Shown: in pieces, positions 1 through 9,244 of the stretch | Numbering within the stretch: the first letter of the stretch is position 1 | How the letters are laid out: each line of letters starts with the position of its first letter | Assembly (NCBI RefSeq): GCF_029625335.1 | Contig: NZ_CP121111.1 | Coordinates: 2,666,001-2,730,000, forward strand | Direction of reading: 5' to 3' | DNA: 64,000 nucleotides | Origin: Flavobacterium nitratireducens | Lineage (GTDB): Bacteria; Bacteroidota; Bacteroidia; Flavobacteriales; Flavobacteriaceae | Program-made: the position numbers and the translations under genes | The notes under the pieces: model-generated | Database searches by the model: none | Seen by the model: the letters and a program-made list of their open reading frames with translations, nothing else | What the model was told of the DNA's origin: nothing

Positions 1-333
1 GATTGTGTATTACTTGGAGATAGAGGGTATTTGTCAGAATCGATTAGGCTAGACCTATTTCGAACAGTAAAAATCCAATTAGAAACACCAATGAGATCCA
101 ATCAAAAAAACTATAAGCCTCAACCATATATTTTTAGAAAATCAAGAAAAAGAATTGAAACCCAGTTTTCACAATTATGCGACCAGTTTTTAATTCGAAG
201 AAATTATGCTAAATCTTTTGCTGGTTTTAAAACAAGAATTTTAGCAAAAATAACAGCAATGACTCTAATTCAATATATCAATAAATTCATATTTGATAGA
301 CCTATAAATAATATTAAAAATCAAATTATTTAA
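1..333 (+). CDS. IS982-family transposase, C-terminal part
   Basis: The reading frame is open from base 1, so the gene begins before the window; 110 residues are visible. They read GDRGYLS near the start, then MRSNQKNYKP, FRKSRKRIETQFSQLCDQF and RRNYAKSFAGFKTRILAK, the conserved C-terminal half of IS982-family DDE transposases. The K/R-x2-ET-x2-SQL segment carries the last catalytic Glu of this family. The enzyme would cut and join the ends of its own insertion sequence. The last residues (RPIN-x-IKNQII) are the normal family end, so the 3' end looks intact; whether the copy is active depends on sequence to the left. Confidence 0.85.
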   Translation, partial: DCVLLGDRGYLSESIRLDLFRTVKIQLETPMRSNQKNYKPQPYIFRKSRKRIETQFSQLCDQFLIRRNYAKSFAGFKTRILAKITAMTLIQYINKFIFDRPINNIKNQII

Positions 334-356
334 TTTCACCCAACGGGTTCTCTTAG
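1..356 (+). mobile_element. Right end of an IS982-family insertion sequence
   Basis: The transposase C-terminus is followed within a few bases by ACCCAACGGGTT (about 338-349), which resembles the terminal inverted repeat of IS982-family elements. The exact outer boundary and any target duplication cannot be fixed because the left end is outside the window. The end given is approximate. Confidence 0.6.
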
Positions 357-372
357 CAATAAAATATCTTGA

Positions 373-975
373 CTATTCCCACCATAAAAGTTCTTTGCTC
401 GCTTTATCAAGTTGTAATTTTACATTGTCATTAATAGCATTATTTTCTACAATAATTTCTTTTCTATAGTCATAACAATCTTCAAATCTAGCTAATATTG
501 TATAATCTCTATCTAATATTAAAGTCTCTTTTCTCGAATCATAACCTCTCTCATTGTAAAGAACTTTATATGCATCATTATATTTTTTGAATTTTACTTT
601 TCCTTTGTTGCAAAGATGAAAATTTCCTAACATCCTATCTATATGAATGCAAGTGTCTTTTTTAGCAGGAGAGAAATATAGAAATTTAGTAGTGTCATTT
701 TTTATGTTTGAAAAAATAAAAACAGCTCCATCCTTTTTATAAAACGATTGTTTGTAATCATATTTCTTTTTCCCCTTTAAGTCAATAGTTAAATATTTTT
801 CACTGATTGTATCTTGACTAAATACATATTTTCTTAAAGAGAATCCAATCAAACTATCTTTTTCAGAATATAATTTGTAATAAATATTTTTTACTTTAAT
901 TGCTTCTGTATTATTGCAGGAAAGAAATATCAATGAAAATAAAATACCGGTTGTAATTAATATTTTGTTTGTCAT
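373..975 (-). CDS. Putative lipoprotein of unknown function
   Basis: A 200-residue protein with an N-terminal hydrophobic segment ending in LIFLSC at residue 20, a lipobox, so it is probably a lipoprotein of the outer or inner membrane. The mature part is rich in Lys, Tyr and Asp and contains YYKLYSEKDSLIGFSLRKYVFSQ and ILDRDYTILARFED. I do not recognise a family. It stands alone between the IS end and a TPR protein, with no operon partner. The start is the first Met and directly precedes the signal sequence. Confidence 0.7.
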   Translation of the reverse strand: MTNKILITTGILFSLIFLSCNNTEAIKVKNIYYKLYSEKDSLIGFSLRKYVFSQDTISEKYLTIDLKGKKKYDYKQSFYKKDGAVFIFSNIKNDTTKFLYFSPAKKDTCIHIDRMLGNFHLCNKGKVKFKKYNDAYKVLYNERGYDSRKETLILDRDYTILARFEDCYDYRKEIIVENNAINDNVKLQLDKASKELLWWE

Positions 976-1073
976 TTTACTTTCTTTTTTTAAAGTTTGT
1001 TGATTTCTTTTCTATTGGGTTTTGTTATAAATAGGTACTTAAAAATATATTTGGAGAGTAATTAAGACATGTG

Positions 1074-1847
1074 TTATTTACAATACTTACTTAATAATTC
1101 CACCGCAGCGTCGAAGTGAAAGCTAACCGATTTTTTTATATCGGAGCAATAATCGCCTTTAATTTTAAAATTAATAAAATAGATGGCTCTATTGTAATAG
1201 GCTTCAGGATCATCGGGCGTTAGATTTACTACTTGGTCAAAATCGCTTTTGGCATCGATATTAACCATAGCTTTCGAAATGGCTCTGTTTTGGTACGCTT
1301 CCACAAATTTTGGATCAATTTCGATGACTTTGTCAAAATCAAGGATGGCTTCTTTGTGCAGGTTTAATTTTGATCTTATGATCCCTCTGTTTTGATATGC
1401 CTGAAGGTATTTGGGATTGATGGAAATGCTTTTGGTATAGTCATCAATTGCACCTTTTGCATCGTCGATCATTGTTTTAGAATACGCTCTGTTGAAGTAG
1501 GCTTTTTGTATAGTATTGTTTAAAGCGATACTTTTTGTATAACATTCAATCGCTTGTTTGTAATCTTTTAATTTAATGATTGTATTTCCTTTGCTATAAT
1601 AGAATCTATAGTTATTCGGATCTAAAGATATAGCTTTGTTATAATCGGCTATGGCCGCAAGATAATCTTTGTTTAGATAATAATAGTAGCCTCTTAGGTA
1701 GTAATTATCACCGCTTGGGTTCTTGAGGATTTCGTCATTTATTTTTTCAATTTCTTGGGGCATTTCATTTTCATCAATATCTGAGAAGTCTTGAGATTGC
1801 ATTGTAAGGCTAAAACAAAGTAAAAAAAGGAAAATAACGTTTTTCAT
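1074..1847 (-). CDS. Secreted TPR-repeat protein
   Basis: The start is set at the Met that opens a good signal peptide (MKNVIFLFLLCFSLTMQSQ); an upstream in-frame Met at 1901 would add 18 charged residues and is less likely. After the signal there are about five to six tetratricopeptide repeats with the typical A-x-A-DYNKAI-x-LDPNN and QA-Y-NRG patterns, ending with a short Cys-containing tail (DYCSDIKKS, KYCK). TPR arrays bind partner proteins; the partner here is unknown. Probably periplasmic or outer-membrane associated. It is monocistronic as far as the sequence shows. Confidence 0.8.
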   Translation of the reverse strand: MKNVIFLFLLCFSLTMQSQDFSDIDENEMPQEIEKINDEILKNPSGDNYYLRGYYYYLNKDYLAAIADYNKAISLDPNNYRFYYSKGNTIIKLKDYKQAIECYTKSIALNNTIQKAYFNRAYSKTMIDDAKGAIDDYTKSISINPKYLQAYQNRGIIRSKLNLHKEAILDFDKVIEIDPKFVEAYQNRAISKAMVNIDAKSDFDQVVNLTPDDPEAYYNRAIYFINFKIKGDYCSDIKKSVSFHFDAAVELLSKYCK

Positions 1848-1993
1848 AGAAGTAATCATTAGGACTGTAAGTTTTTCAAATGTAGGGTATTTATCTTTCA
1901 TTTTTTAGAAAAATAAGTACTAAGATTTTGTCATTTAAATGCCTCCTGATTTTTAATAAGAAAGTCATATTAGTAAAGAACTTTTTTGATACT

Positions 1994-2021
1994 AAAAAAC
2001 CACTTCGCTTTGAAGTGGTTT
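1994..2021 (-). terminator. Rho-independent terminator
   Basis: Ten-base arms AAACCACTTC / GAAGTGGTTT enclose a 5-base loop. On the minus strand the stem is followed by a run of six T (1994-1999), placing it about 85 bases beyond the stop of the TPM gene at 2107. It probably ends the lemA-TPM-TPM transcript. Confidence 0.75.
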
Positions 2022-2106
2022 ATTTGTAATTTTATTGTTTGTTTTTTATTGTCGAATGCTTTCCTCGAAAAGTAAAATTATGTTAGGTGCAAATTGAAAC
2101 TGGATT

Positions 2107-2937
2107 TTACCAACTTCCGCTAGAACCACCGCCAGAGAAACCTCCGCCGCCAAATCCTCCTCCGAAGCCGCCTCCACCAAAACCACCGCCAGAAGAACCT
2201 CCAAAGCCTCCACCGAAACCACCGCTGTTTCGACCTAGATTGCTTAAGATAATCACATCTAATAAGCTAGGGCCGCCACCGCCATTATTGCCTGAATTTC
2301 CGCCACCACCTTTATTTCTGGAAGCTAAAATGATGATAAAAACAATGATGATAATGAATGGCAGGATGGGAAAATCTTGTTTTTGTTGGTTTTGTTTTCG
2401 AGTCCCTTTGTATTTGCCTTTAAAAACGTCAAATAAAGCATCGGTTCCTTTGTCAACTCCATTATAATAACTACCTGCTTTGAACTCAGGAATAATAATA
2501 TTTCTAATGATTTCACCACCAATTCCTGCTGTCAATCTATCTTCTAAACCGTAGCCAGGATTAATGGCTATTTTTCTATCGGTTTTAGAAATCAGAATAA
2601 TCACTCCGTTGTCGTCTTTGGCAGTGCCTCCAACTCCCCAGGTTTGACCCCATTTGGTTGCCAGTAAACTAACATCTTCGCCTTTTAAGCTTTCTATGGT
2701 AATGACTACAATTTGTGTAGTTGTAGTGTCAGAATAGCGAATGAGTTTTTCTTCCAGTTGCGTTTTTTCATTCTCGTTAAAGAGTTTGGCGTAATCATAA
2801 ACCGAAGTTTGCAAACTAGGTTTTTCCGGAATGGTAAATTGTGAAAAGATACAATTGCTAGAAAAAAGTACAAATAGTAAGAGTACAAATTGAAAAATTC
2901 CTTTGGAATTTGAGTTTTTCTGAGTTGGAATTTTCAT
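2107..2937 (-). CDS. TPM-domain membrane protein (YgcG type)
   Basis: 276 residues: a signal peptide (about 1-32), a TPM domain with the hallmark VYDYAKLFNENEK-x3-LE and GVIILISKTDRKIAINPGYGLED, a membrane helix near residues 185-203 (LPFIIIIVFIIILA), and a long C-terminal Gly/Ser tail (GGGFGGGFGG type) ending in SSGSW. This layout is typical of TPM_phosphatase/YgcG proteins, thought to act in envelope or photosystem repair, with the TPM domain outside the cytoplasm. It follows another TPM gene by 3 bases and lies downstream of lemA, a grouping common in Bacteroidota. The molecular function is unproven. Confidence 0.85.
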   Translation of the reverse strand: MKIPTQKNSNSKGIFQFVLLLFVLFSSNCIFSQFTIPEKPSLQTSVYDYAKLFNENEKTQLEEKLIRYSDTTTTQIVVITIESLKGEDVSLLATKWGQTWGVGGTAKDDNGVIILISKTDRKIAINPGYGLEDRLTAGIGGEIIRNIIIPEFKAGSYYNGVDKGTDALFDVFKGKYKGTRKQNQQKQDFPILPFIIIIVFIIILASRNKGGGGNSGNNGGGGPSLLDVIILSNLGRNSGGFGGGFGGSSGGGFGGGGFGGGFGGGGFSGGGSSGSW

Positions 2938-2940
2938 TAT

Positions 2941-3378
2941 TTATCCTTTTGAGATTTCGTTAGATAATTCATTGGTGTCGCCTTCTTGCCAAGGGAAATA
3001 TTTTTTAAGCTGTTCTCCGGCTCTTAAAATTCCGTCAACAAGTCCTTGTTTAAAATTGTTTTGTTTGAATTGCACTACCATAGCATCACGGGTACAGTTC
3101 CAAAAATCAGTACCAACAACATCGTTGATTCCTTTATCACCACAAATCACAAAGTTATGATCGTCAACCGCTAGATAAATTAAAACGCCATTTTTAAGAG
3201 CTGTTTCATCCATTTTTAATTCATGGAACACCTCTTTGGCACGTTCGTAAGCGTCCATAGTGGTAGTTCGTTCGATGTGCACTCTAATTTCACCAGAAGT
3301 ATTTTTTTCGGCTATTCGTATAGCTTCAACAATTTCGAGTTCTTCTGCTGGAGTTAAAAAATCTTCTACTTTTGACAT
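2941..3378 (-). CDS. Soluble TPM-domain protein
   Basis: The chosen start gives MSKVEDFLTPAEE; the longer form from 3441 would run through a hairpin-forming spacer and is unlikely. The protein (145 residues) has one TPM domain: EEL-x-IVEAIR-x-AE-x-NTSGEIRVHIE, GVLIYLAVDDHNFVICGDKGIND, FKQGLVDGI. There is no signal peptide or Gly tail, unlike the next gene, so it is probably cytoplasmic or anchored through partners. It lies between lemA and the membrane TPM gene, all on the minus strand, so the three are probably one operon. Confidence 0.83.
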   Translation of the reverse strand: MSKVEDFLTPAEELEIVEAIRIAEKNTSGEIRVHIERTTTMDAYERAKEVFHELKMDETALKNGVLIYLAVDDHNFVICGDKGINDVVGTDFWNCTRDAMVVQFKQNNFKQGLVDGILRAGEQLKKYFPWQEGDTNELSNEISKG

Positions 3379-3399
3379 GGGAATTATTTTTGAATGAAG

Positions 3400-3452
3400 A
3401 TTAACGATTTTTGATTGTAGAAGTTTATATTCTGCAATCAAAAATCGTTAAT
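3400..3452. repeat. 23-bp inverted repeat between lemA and TPM gene
   Basis: Arms 3400-3422 (ATTAACGATTTTTGATTG..) and 3430-3452 are complementary at 22 of 23 positions with a 7-base loop. In RNA it would form a very stable hairpin. It has no T run directly after it, so it is less likely a terminator than an mRNA processing or stability element inside the operon. Related word-like spacers occur elsewhere in this window. Confidence 0.8.
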
Positions 3453-3469
3453 CGAAAATCTGAAATCTT

Positions 3470-4063
3470 TTAGAATTTTACTTCCGGAGCTTTATCAGCA
3501 CCTTCAACAGCATTGAAATAGGCTTTTTCTTTAAAACCAAACATACCTGCAAACAATGAATTTGGAAAGGTTTTGATGTGGGTGTTATATGGTTTAACAG
3601 CTTCGTTAAAGCGAGTACGAGCCGTTAAAATTTGATTTTCTGTACTAGCTAATTCATCTTGTAATTTCAAGAAATTTTGGTCTGCTTTTAAGTTAGGATA
3701 TTGTTCTACTGATACTAATAATCTTGAAAGTGAACTACTTACTCCGCTTTGCGCTTTGTTGAAAGCTTCTAGTTGTTCTGGTGTAATATTGGTTGGATCT
3801 ACCGTAGTTTGGGTAGCTTTGGCACGAGCCTCAATTACTGCTGTCAAAGTACTTTTTTCATGCTCTGCATAACCTTTTACGGTACTTACAATGTTTGGAA
3901 TAAGATCATTTCGTCTTTGATAAGCTGTTTGTACATTTCCCCAAGATTCTTCAATGTCTTGACTTAAAGTTACTGCTGTGTTGTTGATTCCTTTAACCCA
4001 GCCGTAAATTCCAAAAATAATAACTGCACCTATAATCCAAGGTAAAAATCTTTTAAAATCCAT
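3470..4063 (-). CDS. lemA: LemA family protein
   Basis: 197 residues with one N-terminal membrane helix (FLPWIIGAVIIFGIYGWV) and the LemA fold: WGNVQTAYQRRNDLIPNIVSTVKGYA, the strongest family signature, then a helical part with E-x-YPNLKA and FN-x-AV-x-YN. LemA proteins are membrane-anchored helical proteins with the bulk outside the cytoplasm; function is not settled. It is the first gene of a LemA-TPM-TPM set on the minus strand, supporting a joint envelope role. Length is normal for the family. Confidence 0.92.
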   Translation of the reverse strand: MDFKRFLPWIIGAVIIFGIYGWVKGINNTAVTLSQDIEESWGNVQTAYQRRNDLIPNIVSTVKGYAEHEKSTLTAVIEARAKATQTTVDPTNITPEQLEAFNKAQSGVSSSLSRLLVSVEQYPNLKADQNFLKLQDELASTENQILTARTRFNEAVKPYNTHIKTFPNSLFAGMFGFKEKAYFNAVEGADKAPEVKF

Positions 4064-4117
4064 GTTTGTTTAATTTAAAGTTTATTAATTTATTTTTATT
4101 TATTTATTTATTTATTT

Positions 4118-4155
4118 CTAACTCATGACTCATAACTCATAACTCATAACTCATT
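4118..4155. repeat. Short tandem repeat, CTCATAA units
   Basis: Four near-identical copies of a seven- to nine-base word (CTCATGA/CTCATAA with AA spacing) lie between lemA and the MerR gene and run into the 3' end of the MerR gene. Just before it (4085-4115) is a run of ATTT units. A related GTTATGAGTTA array occurs near 36484-36533. Confidence 0.7.
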
Positions 4156-4476
4156 TTTTATATTATTCAACTGTACTTTTATAGCTTCTAGTTTGCTAAT
4201 AATTTCAAATTTGTCTAAGGTTTTCTTTTGTCCTTCTTTCAAATGGGTCTTAGCTCCTTCCAGTGTAAAACCTCTTTCTTTAACCAAATGGTAAATGAGC
4301 TGAAGGTTCTTGATGTCTTCGGGTGTAAACATTCGATTGCCCTTGGCGTTCTTTTTAGGCTTTAAAATGTCAAACTCACTATCCCAAAAACGAATCAATG
4401 AAGCATTGACATCAAATGCTTTGGCCACTTCACCAATGCTATAGTATCTTTTTCCTGGTTGTAATTCTATGTGCAT
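4144..4476 (-). CDS. MerR family transcriptional regulator
   Basis: 110 residues. The N-terminus YYSIGEVAKAFDVNASLIRFWDSEFDILKPKKNAKGNRMFTPEDI is a MerR winged helix-turn-helix; the rest is a short helix pair ending the protein. No effector-binding domain or metal-binding Cys follows, so the signal is unknown. This short MerR type is widespread in Flavobacteriia next to the M23 peptidase gene, as here (120 bases downstream of it). Probably cytoplasmic dimer. Confidence 0.85.
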   Translation of the reverse strand: MHIELQPGKRYYSIGEVAKAFDVNASLIRFWDSEFDILKPKKNAKGNRMFTPEDIKNLQLIYHLVKERGFTLEGAKTHLKEGQKKTLDKFEIISKLEAIKVQLNNIKNEL

Positions 4477-4596
4477 GTTTTTTTAAATTCCAAATTAATA
4501 AATTTCAAAATCCAATATTTTAATTCTAAAATGAGCAATTAACAGTCAAAAAACGTTAATCAAGTGACTGATTACTCTAAAGCTGAACACTGAATA

Positions 4597-5574
4597 CTAA
4601 TCCAGAGATTGATTTTCTTGGTTAGCTAATTTAGATATAGCAACGTATTCTGCAGCAGAAATATTACCATAATAAAAATTAAGCGGATTTACGACACGAC
4701 CATCTTTATGTACTTCATAATGCAAATGTGGCGCTTCTGATCGTCCCGTGCTTCCTACATAACCAATAATGTCTCCACGTTTTATTCGTTGTCCTGGTTT
4801 GCAATTGTATTTGCTCAAATGCGCATACAAAGTTTCGTATCCATAACCGTGCCTAATCACAATATGATTACCATATCCAGACGCTCTGTTGTCAGCTTGT
4901 TTTACAACTCCGTCACCTGTGGCAAAAACAGGAGTTCCTTTTTTTGCTGTAAAATCCATGCCTTCGTGCATTTTTCTTACTTTGGTAAAAGGGTCTGTGC
5001 GATAACCGAAACCAGATGCCATTTGTTTTAAATTTTCATTTCTGACAGGTTGGATGGCAGGAATGGCAGCTAATAATTTGTTTTTTTCTTTAGCGAGTTT
5101 TAAAATATAATCTAAGGATTTGGATTGTATAGCTAATTCTTTGGTCAATACATCCACTCGTTTAGTTGTTTGTAAAACCAGTTGGGTATTGTCATAACCT
5201 TCCAGCGCTTTGTATCGATTTACATCAGTAAAACCTGCTTTTCTTTCTTCTGCAGGAATAGGAGCCGTATTGAAATAAGTGCGGTATAAATTATTGTCTC
5301 GTTCTTCAATGGCTTCGATGGCATTATCAACCTGATCCATTTTTTTATTCAAAACGGCATAATTTAGCTTCAGATTCTCAATTTCACGAAGTAATAAACG
5401 GTCTTTTGGGGTGTCAAAATAGGGAGTGTTTAATAAAAGAACAAAGCTGAGAAATCCAAATAAAGCTGAAGCCAGTAAAAACAAGGCTACAAAGCCTACT
5501 TTTTTTCTTTTCTTGACTTTAATTTTGCGATATGCCAGATTTTCAGAATCGTAATAATATTTTACTTTCGCCAT
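4597..5574 (-). CDS. M23-family metallopeptidase, membrane anchored
   Basis: 325 residues: a basic N-terminus, one membrane helix (about 28-50), a coiled-coil stretch (about 60-180) and a C-terminal LytM/M23 domain. Zinc and catalytic residues are in place: HEGMDF (H of the first motif), the D of the same motif, and HLHYEVH. It would cleave peptidoglycan cross-links, or be an activator of such enzymes, in the periplasm. Family size and order are normal. It is transcribed divergently from alaS and is followed by the MerR gene. Confidence 0.9.
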   Translation of the reverse strand: MAKVKYYYDSENLAYRKIKVKKRKKVGFVALFLLASALFGFLSFVLLLNTPYFDTPKDRLLLREIENLKLNYAVLNKKMDQVDNAIEAIEERDNNLYRTYFNTAPIPAEERKAGFTDVNRYKALEGYDNTQLVLQTTKRVDVLTKELAIQSKSLDYILKLAKEKNKLLAAIPAIQPVRNENLKQMASGFGYRTDPFTKVRKMHEGMDFTAKKGTPVFATGDGVVKQADNRASGYGNHIVIRHGYGYETLYAHLSKYNCKPGQRIKRGDIIGYVGSTGRSEAPHLHYEVHKDGRVVNPLNFYYGNISAAEYVAISKLANQENQSLD

Positions 5575-5734
5575 ATTTTAAAATACCCTATTTTTGCAGC
5601 TCCAAAAAAAGCGCATTGAACAAATTTAATAAATGTTTTAGTTGTTCGACCCTTTTTTTAGTATTAAATATAATATAAAATTGATTGAAAGAGCTAAAAA
5701 TTCAGTGATTTAAAAATTGTTGAATTTAGGAGTT

Positions 5735-5781
5735 TTAAAAAAAACAAATAAAAACTTTGTGCCTTAGCGCCTTAGTGGCAA
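5735..5781. repeat. Dispersed spacer repeat before alaS
   Basis: The words CTTTGTGCCTTAGCGCCTTAGTGGC followed by A-rich sequence belong to a degenerate spacer family that recurs in this window (24.36-24.73 kb, 38.70-38.83 kb, 54.59-54.77 kb). Here it sits directly before the alaS start, so it may form the 5' leader. The remaining spacer (5580-5734) shows nothing I can name. Confidence 0.5.
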
Positions 5782-5793
5782 AAAAAAATAAAA

Positions 5794-8428
5794 ATGAAAT
5801 CACAAGACATTCGCAAAGCGTATTTACAATTCTTTGAAAGTAAAGGACATTTAATTGTTCCTTCGGCTCCTATTGTTCTAAAAGACGACCCTACTTTGAT
5901 GTTTAATAACTCAGGTATGGCACAGTTTAAAGAGTATTTCTTAGAAACGCCACTCCAAAAAGTAATCGTATTGCCGATACGCAAAAATGTCTTCGTGTTT
6001 CAGGAAAGCACAACGATTTAGAGGATGTAGGTTTTGATACGTATCATCACACTATGTTTGAAATGCTTGGAAACTGGTCTTTTGGAGATTATTTCAAAAA
6101 AGAGGCTATTCCATGGGCTTGGGAATTTTTGACTGAAGTGTTGAAATTAGACAAAGACCGTTTGTATGTTTCTGTTTTTGAAGGAAACGAAGCGGAGAAT
6201 GTGCCTTTTGACCAAGATGCTTTTGATATTTGGAAACAATTCGTTTCGGAAGACCGCATTATCCTTGGAAACAAAAAAGACAATTTCTGGGAAATGGGGG
6301 ATCAGGGACCATGCGGGCCTTGTTCAGAAATTCACATCGATTTACGTTCAGACGACGAAAGAGCGGCTATTTCAGGTTTTAGCTTAGTAAATGCCGATCA
6401 TCCGCAGGTAGTGGAAATTTGGAACAATGTATTTATGGAATTCAACCGTAAAGCCGATGGTTCGTTAGAAAAATTACCAGCACAACACGTTGATACCGGA
6501 ATGGGATTTGAGCGTTTGTGTATGGCGATGCAAGGAGTAACATCAAACTACGATACGGATGTATTTACACCGCTGATTGAAAAAGTAGAGCAAATTACAG
6601 GATTAAAATATACTTCAAACGAAGTTAAAAATATTAGCGAAGAGCAAAACAAAATCAACATTGCAATTCGTGTTATTGTAGATCACGTGCGTGCGGTAGC
6701 CTTTGCGATTGCCGATGGACAATTGCCATCAAACAACGGAGCGGGTTATGTAATTCGTCGTATTTTACGTCGTGCGATTCGTTACGGATTTACTTTCTTG
6801 AATACTAAAGAGCCTTTTATTAACCAATTAGTCGCTGTTTTAGCGGATCAAATGGGTGAGTTTTTCCCAGAAATCAAAAAACAACAAACTTTGGTTACAA
6901 ATGTCATTCGTGAAGAAGAAGCTTCTTTCTTGAGAACTTTAGATCAAGGATTGCAATTATTGGAAAATGTAGTGGCTGAAACAAAAGGAACGGAAGTTTC
7001 TGGAGTAAAAGCATTCGAATTATACGATACTTTTGGTTTTCCAAAAGATTTGACAGCTTTGATTTTGAAAGAGAAAGGCATGTCATTCAATGAAGAAGAA
7101 TTTGATGCTTCGATGCAGGAACAAAAGAACCGTTCCCGCGCAGCTTCTGAAGTTTCTACCGATGACTGGAAGGTTTTAGTAGATGGTAACGTAGAATCTT
7201 TTGTGGGTTATGACCAAGTAGAAAATGAGGTCAAAATTACTCGTATCCGTAAAGTAGATTCTAAAAAAGATGGTGTTATGTACCAGATTGTGTTAGATGC
7301 TACACCGTTTTATCCAGAAGGAGGAGGGCAAGTAGGAGATAAAGGAGTTTTAGTTTCGGCAAATGAAACAATCGAAATCATTGATACTAAGAAAGAAAAC
7401 AATTTGATTTTGCATTTTGCTAAAAAATTGCCTGAAAATCTTACAGCTTCATTCGTTGCAAAAGTAAATACAGATTTAAGAACGAATACTTCTAAAAATC
7501 ACTCGGCTACTCACTTGATGCATCAGGCCTTGCGTGCTATTTTAGGAACTCATGTGGAACAAAAAGGATCATTGGTAAATCCTAAAAATTTACGTTTTGA
7601 CTTTTCTCATTTCTCAAAGGTAACGGATGAGGAATTGCAACAGGTGGAAGATTTTGTGAATGCAAGAATCCAGGAGCAATTGCCTTTGATTGAAAGAAGA
7701 AGTATTCCTATCCAACAAGCTTTAGACGAAGGTGCAATGGCTTTGTTTGGTGAAAAATATGGTGATAATGTTCGAGCGATTAAATTTGGAGACAGTATGG
7801 AGTTGTGTGGAGGTATTCACGTAAACAACACAGCTGATATCTGGTCTTTCAAAATTGTTTCGGAAGGTGCTGTGGCAGCTGGAATTCGTCGTATTGAAGC
7901 GATTACAGGTGAGGGTGTAAGACAATTTTTGCTTCGCAAGAAGAATTGTTGAGCGAAATTAAATCGGCATTAAAAAATCCTCAGGACGCTGTAAAAGCGG
8001 TGGTTTCTTTACAGGATGAAAATGCGAAGTTGAAAAAACAAGTAGAAGCTTTGTTGAAAGAGAAAGCTAAAAATATGAAAGCCGAATTGGCTCAGGAATT
8101 ACAAGAAGTAAACGGAGTTCAATTCTTAGCAAAACAAGTAGATTTGAACCCAGAGGGGGCGAAAGATTTAGCGTATGAGTTGGGTAATTTAGGGAATAAT
8201 TTGTTTTTAGTTTTGGCTACTGCCGAAGAAGGAAAACCAATGTTAAGCTGCTATATTTCGAAAGAATTAGTAGCGGAGAAAAACTTAAATGCTGGACAAG
8301 TTGTTCGTGAGTTAGGAAAGTTTATCCAAGGTGGTGGTGGTGGACAGCCGTTCTTTGCTACTGCAGGAGGTAAAAATGCAGCTGGCATTCCAGAAGCTTT
8401 AGCAAAAGCTATTGATTTTGTGAAATAA
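5794..8428 (+). CDS. alaS: Alanyl-tRNA synthetase, broken by two 1-base deletions
   Basis: Charges tRNA-Ala in the cytoplasm; essential. The frame changes twice. At about 5944-5947 the text reads TTAGAAAC where TTAGGAAAC would continue [21 protein letters not shown]; at 7926-7930 a run of five T would need six to keep [18 protein letters not shown] in frame. With both bases restored the protein is 878 residues, normal for AlaRS: class II catalytic core ([26 protein letters not shown]), editing domain with [12 protein letters not shown] and CGGIHV (the Cys/His zinc site), and a C-terminal C-Ala domain ending in a Gly-rich [10 protein letters not shown] segment. Everything else is intact, so sequencing error is more likely than a real pseudogene. 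The spans read in one frame are 5794-6021, 6054-7952 and 7946-8428. Confidence 0.93.
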
Positions 8429-8450
8429 ATTGCAAAGTACACTAAAATAG

Positions 8451-8489
8451 AAAACCCTTTTAGTTTGAAAGCAAACTAAAAGGGTTTTT
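8451..8489 (+). terminator. Rho-independent terminator after alaS
   Basis: Perfect 17-base arms (8451-8467 and 8472-8488) enclose a 4-base loop, with T5 at the end on the plus strand and A-rich sequence on the other side. It may work in both directions, ending alaS and the convergent gene at 8511. Confidence 0.9.
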
Positions 8490-8510
8490 CGTTTTTGGTT
8501 ATTTATATAA

Positions 8511-8891
8511 TTAGTTGTGACTGGTTTCTATTCCGTTGTCTTCTAAAATGTCTAATAAATAATTGTTTTCTTTTGGGTCGTATTGTTCAATACCGCTTTG
8601 ATACCATTTCAATAAAACACTTATTTGATAATGATTATAGCCATCGGTATCAACATTAATACCTAATAATCCAGCAAGTAGAAATTCATCTAGGACTTTT
8701 TCGTTTACAATTTTTTTAGGAATGCCATCAAGGATGTTTCCATTAAGACTCTCATAGTCAAGTCTACCAGATTTAAAACCTTCATTAAAAGCCGTGCTAG
8801 TTGAAATTTTTACTTTAGTATGAGGATTTTGTCCTTTAGAATAGCCTTCTAAATAGTCCTGTCTGTAAATAGGGTTGAAAATGTTTTTCAT
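8511..8891 (-). CDS. Conserved hypothetical protein
   Basis: The start is set at the Met of MKNIFNPIYRQDYLEGYSKG; the longer form from 8996 begins in sequence with poor coding character. The 126-residue protein is acidic and soluble, with DYLEGYSKGQN, FNEGFKSGRLDYESLNG and YNHYQISVLLKWYQSGIE. I do not recognise a domain. It is convergent with alaS and shares its terminator. Likely cytoplasmic. Confidence 0.6.
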   Translation of the reverse strand: MKNIFNPIYRQDYLEGYSKGQNPHTKVKISTSTAFNEGFKSGRLDYESLNGNILDGIPKKIVNEKVLDEFLLAGLLGINVDTDGYNHYQISVLLKWYQSGIEQYDPKENNYLLDILEDNGIETSHN

Positions 8892-9244
8892 AATATATTT
8901 TACTGGTATACAAGTCAAATGTAGAAGCAAATACGAACTATACAACTTAAAATCGTTGAAAGGAAAAAAACTCTTTAAACCGCTTTGCGAGTGCATTTGG
9001 TCGTAAAAAAAGGGTTTTAAAATTGGCTGATTTCGTGTAAAAAAGCAACGCTTTGTGCTGTTTTTTTAGCTAAAATCATCTTCATTTTGAATATATTCTG
9101 TGCAATAATAATTTGGTGAATTTTAGAGGTAAAAAAGCACTTTTTAACGAGTTTTTTAGTCGTTAAACTTATTTTGTTGCTATAGCCATGTTAAATATAT
9201 AGTTTTGAAATCCCAAATTTTTAGTTTAATTAACCTATTTCGTG
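8892..9244. other. Intergenic region
   Basis: 353 bases between divergent genes, AT-rich. Apart from the promoter at 9177-9207 I see no open frame, repeat or RNA structure that I can support. Confidence 0.5.
9177..9207 (+). promoter_or_regulatory. Bacteroidota-type promoter
   Basis: TTG at 9177-9179 and TAGTTTTG at 9200-9207, 20 bases apart, fit the -33 TTG and -7 TAnnTTTG boxes of Flavobacterium promoters. It precedes the lipoprotein gene at 9245 by about 38 bases. Confidence 0.55.

Noticed and set aside
2087..2467. Pro-rich open frame on the plus strand
   Set aside because: It is the antisense of the Gly-rich tail of the TPM gene; Pro codons arise from GG-rich sequence. No other support.
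5930..8000. Programmed frameshifting in alaS
   Set aside because: No slippery heptamer with a following structure is seen, and two separate -1 changes in an essential enzyme plus similar indels in many other genes point to sequence error.
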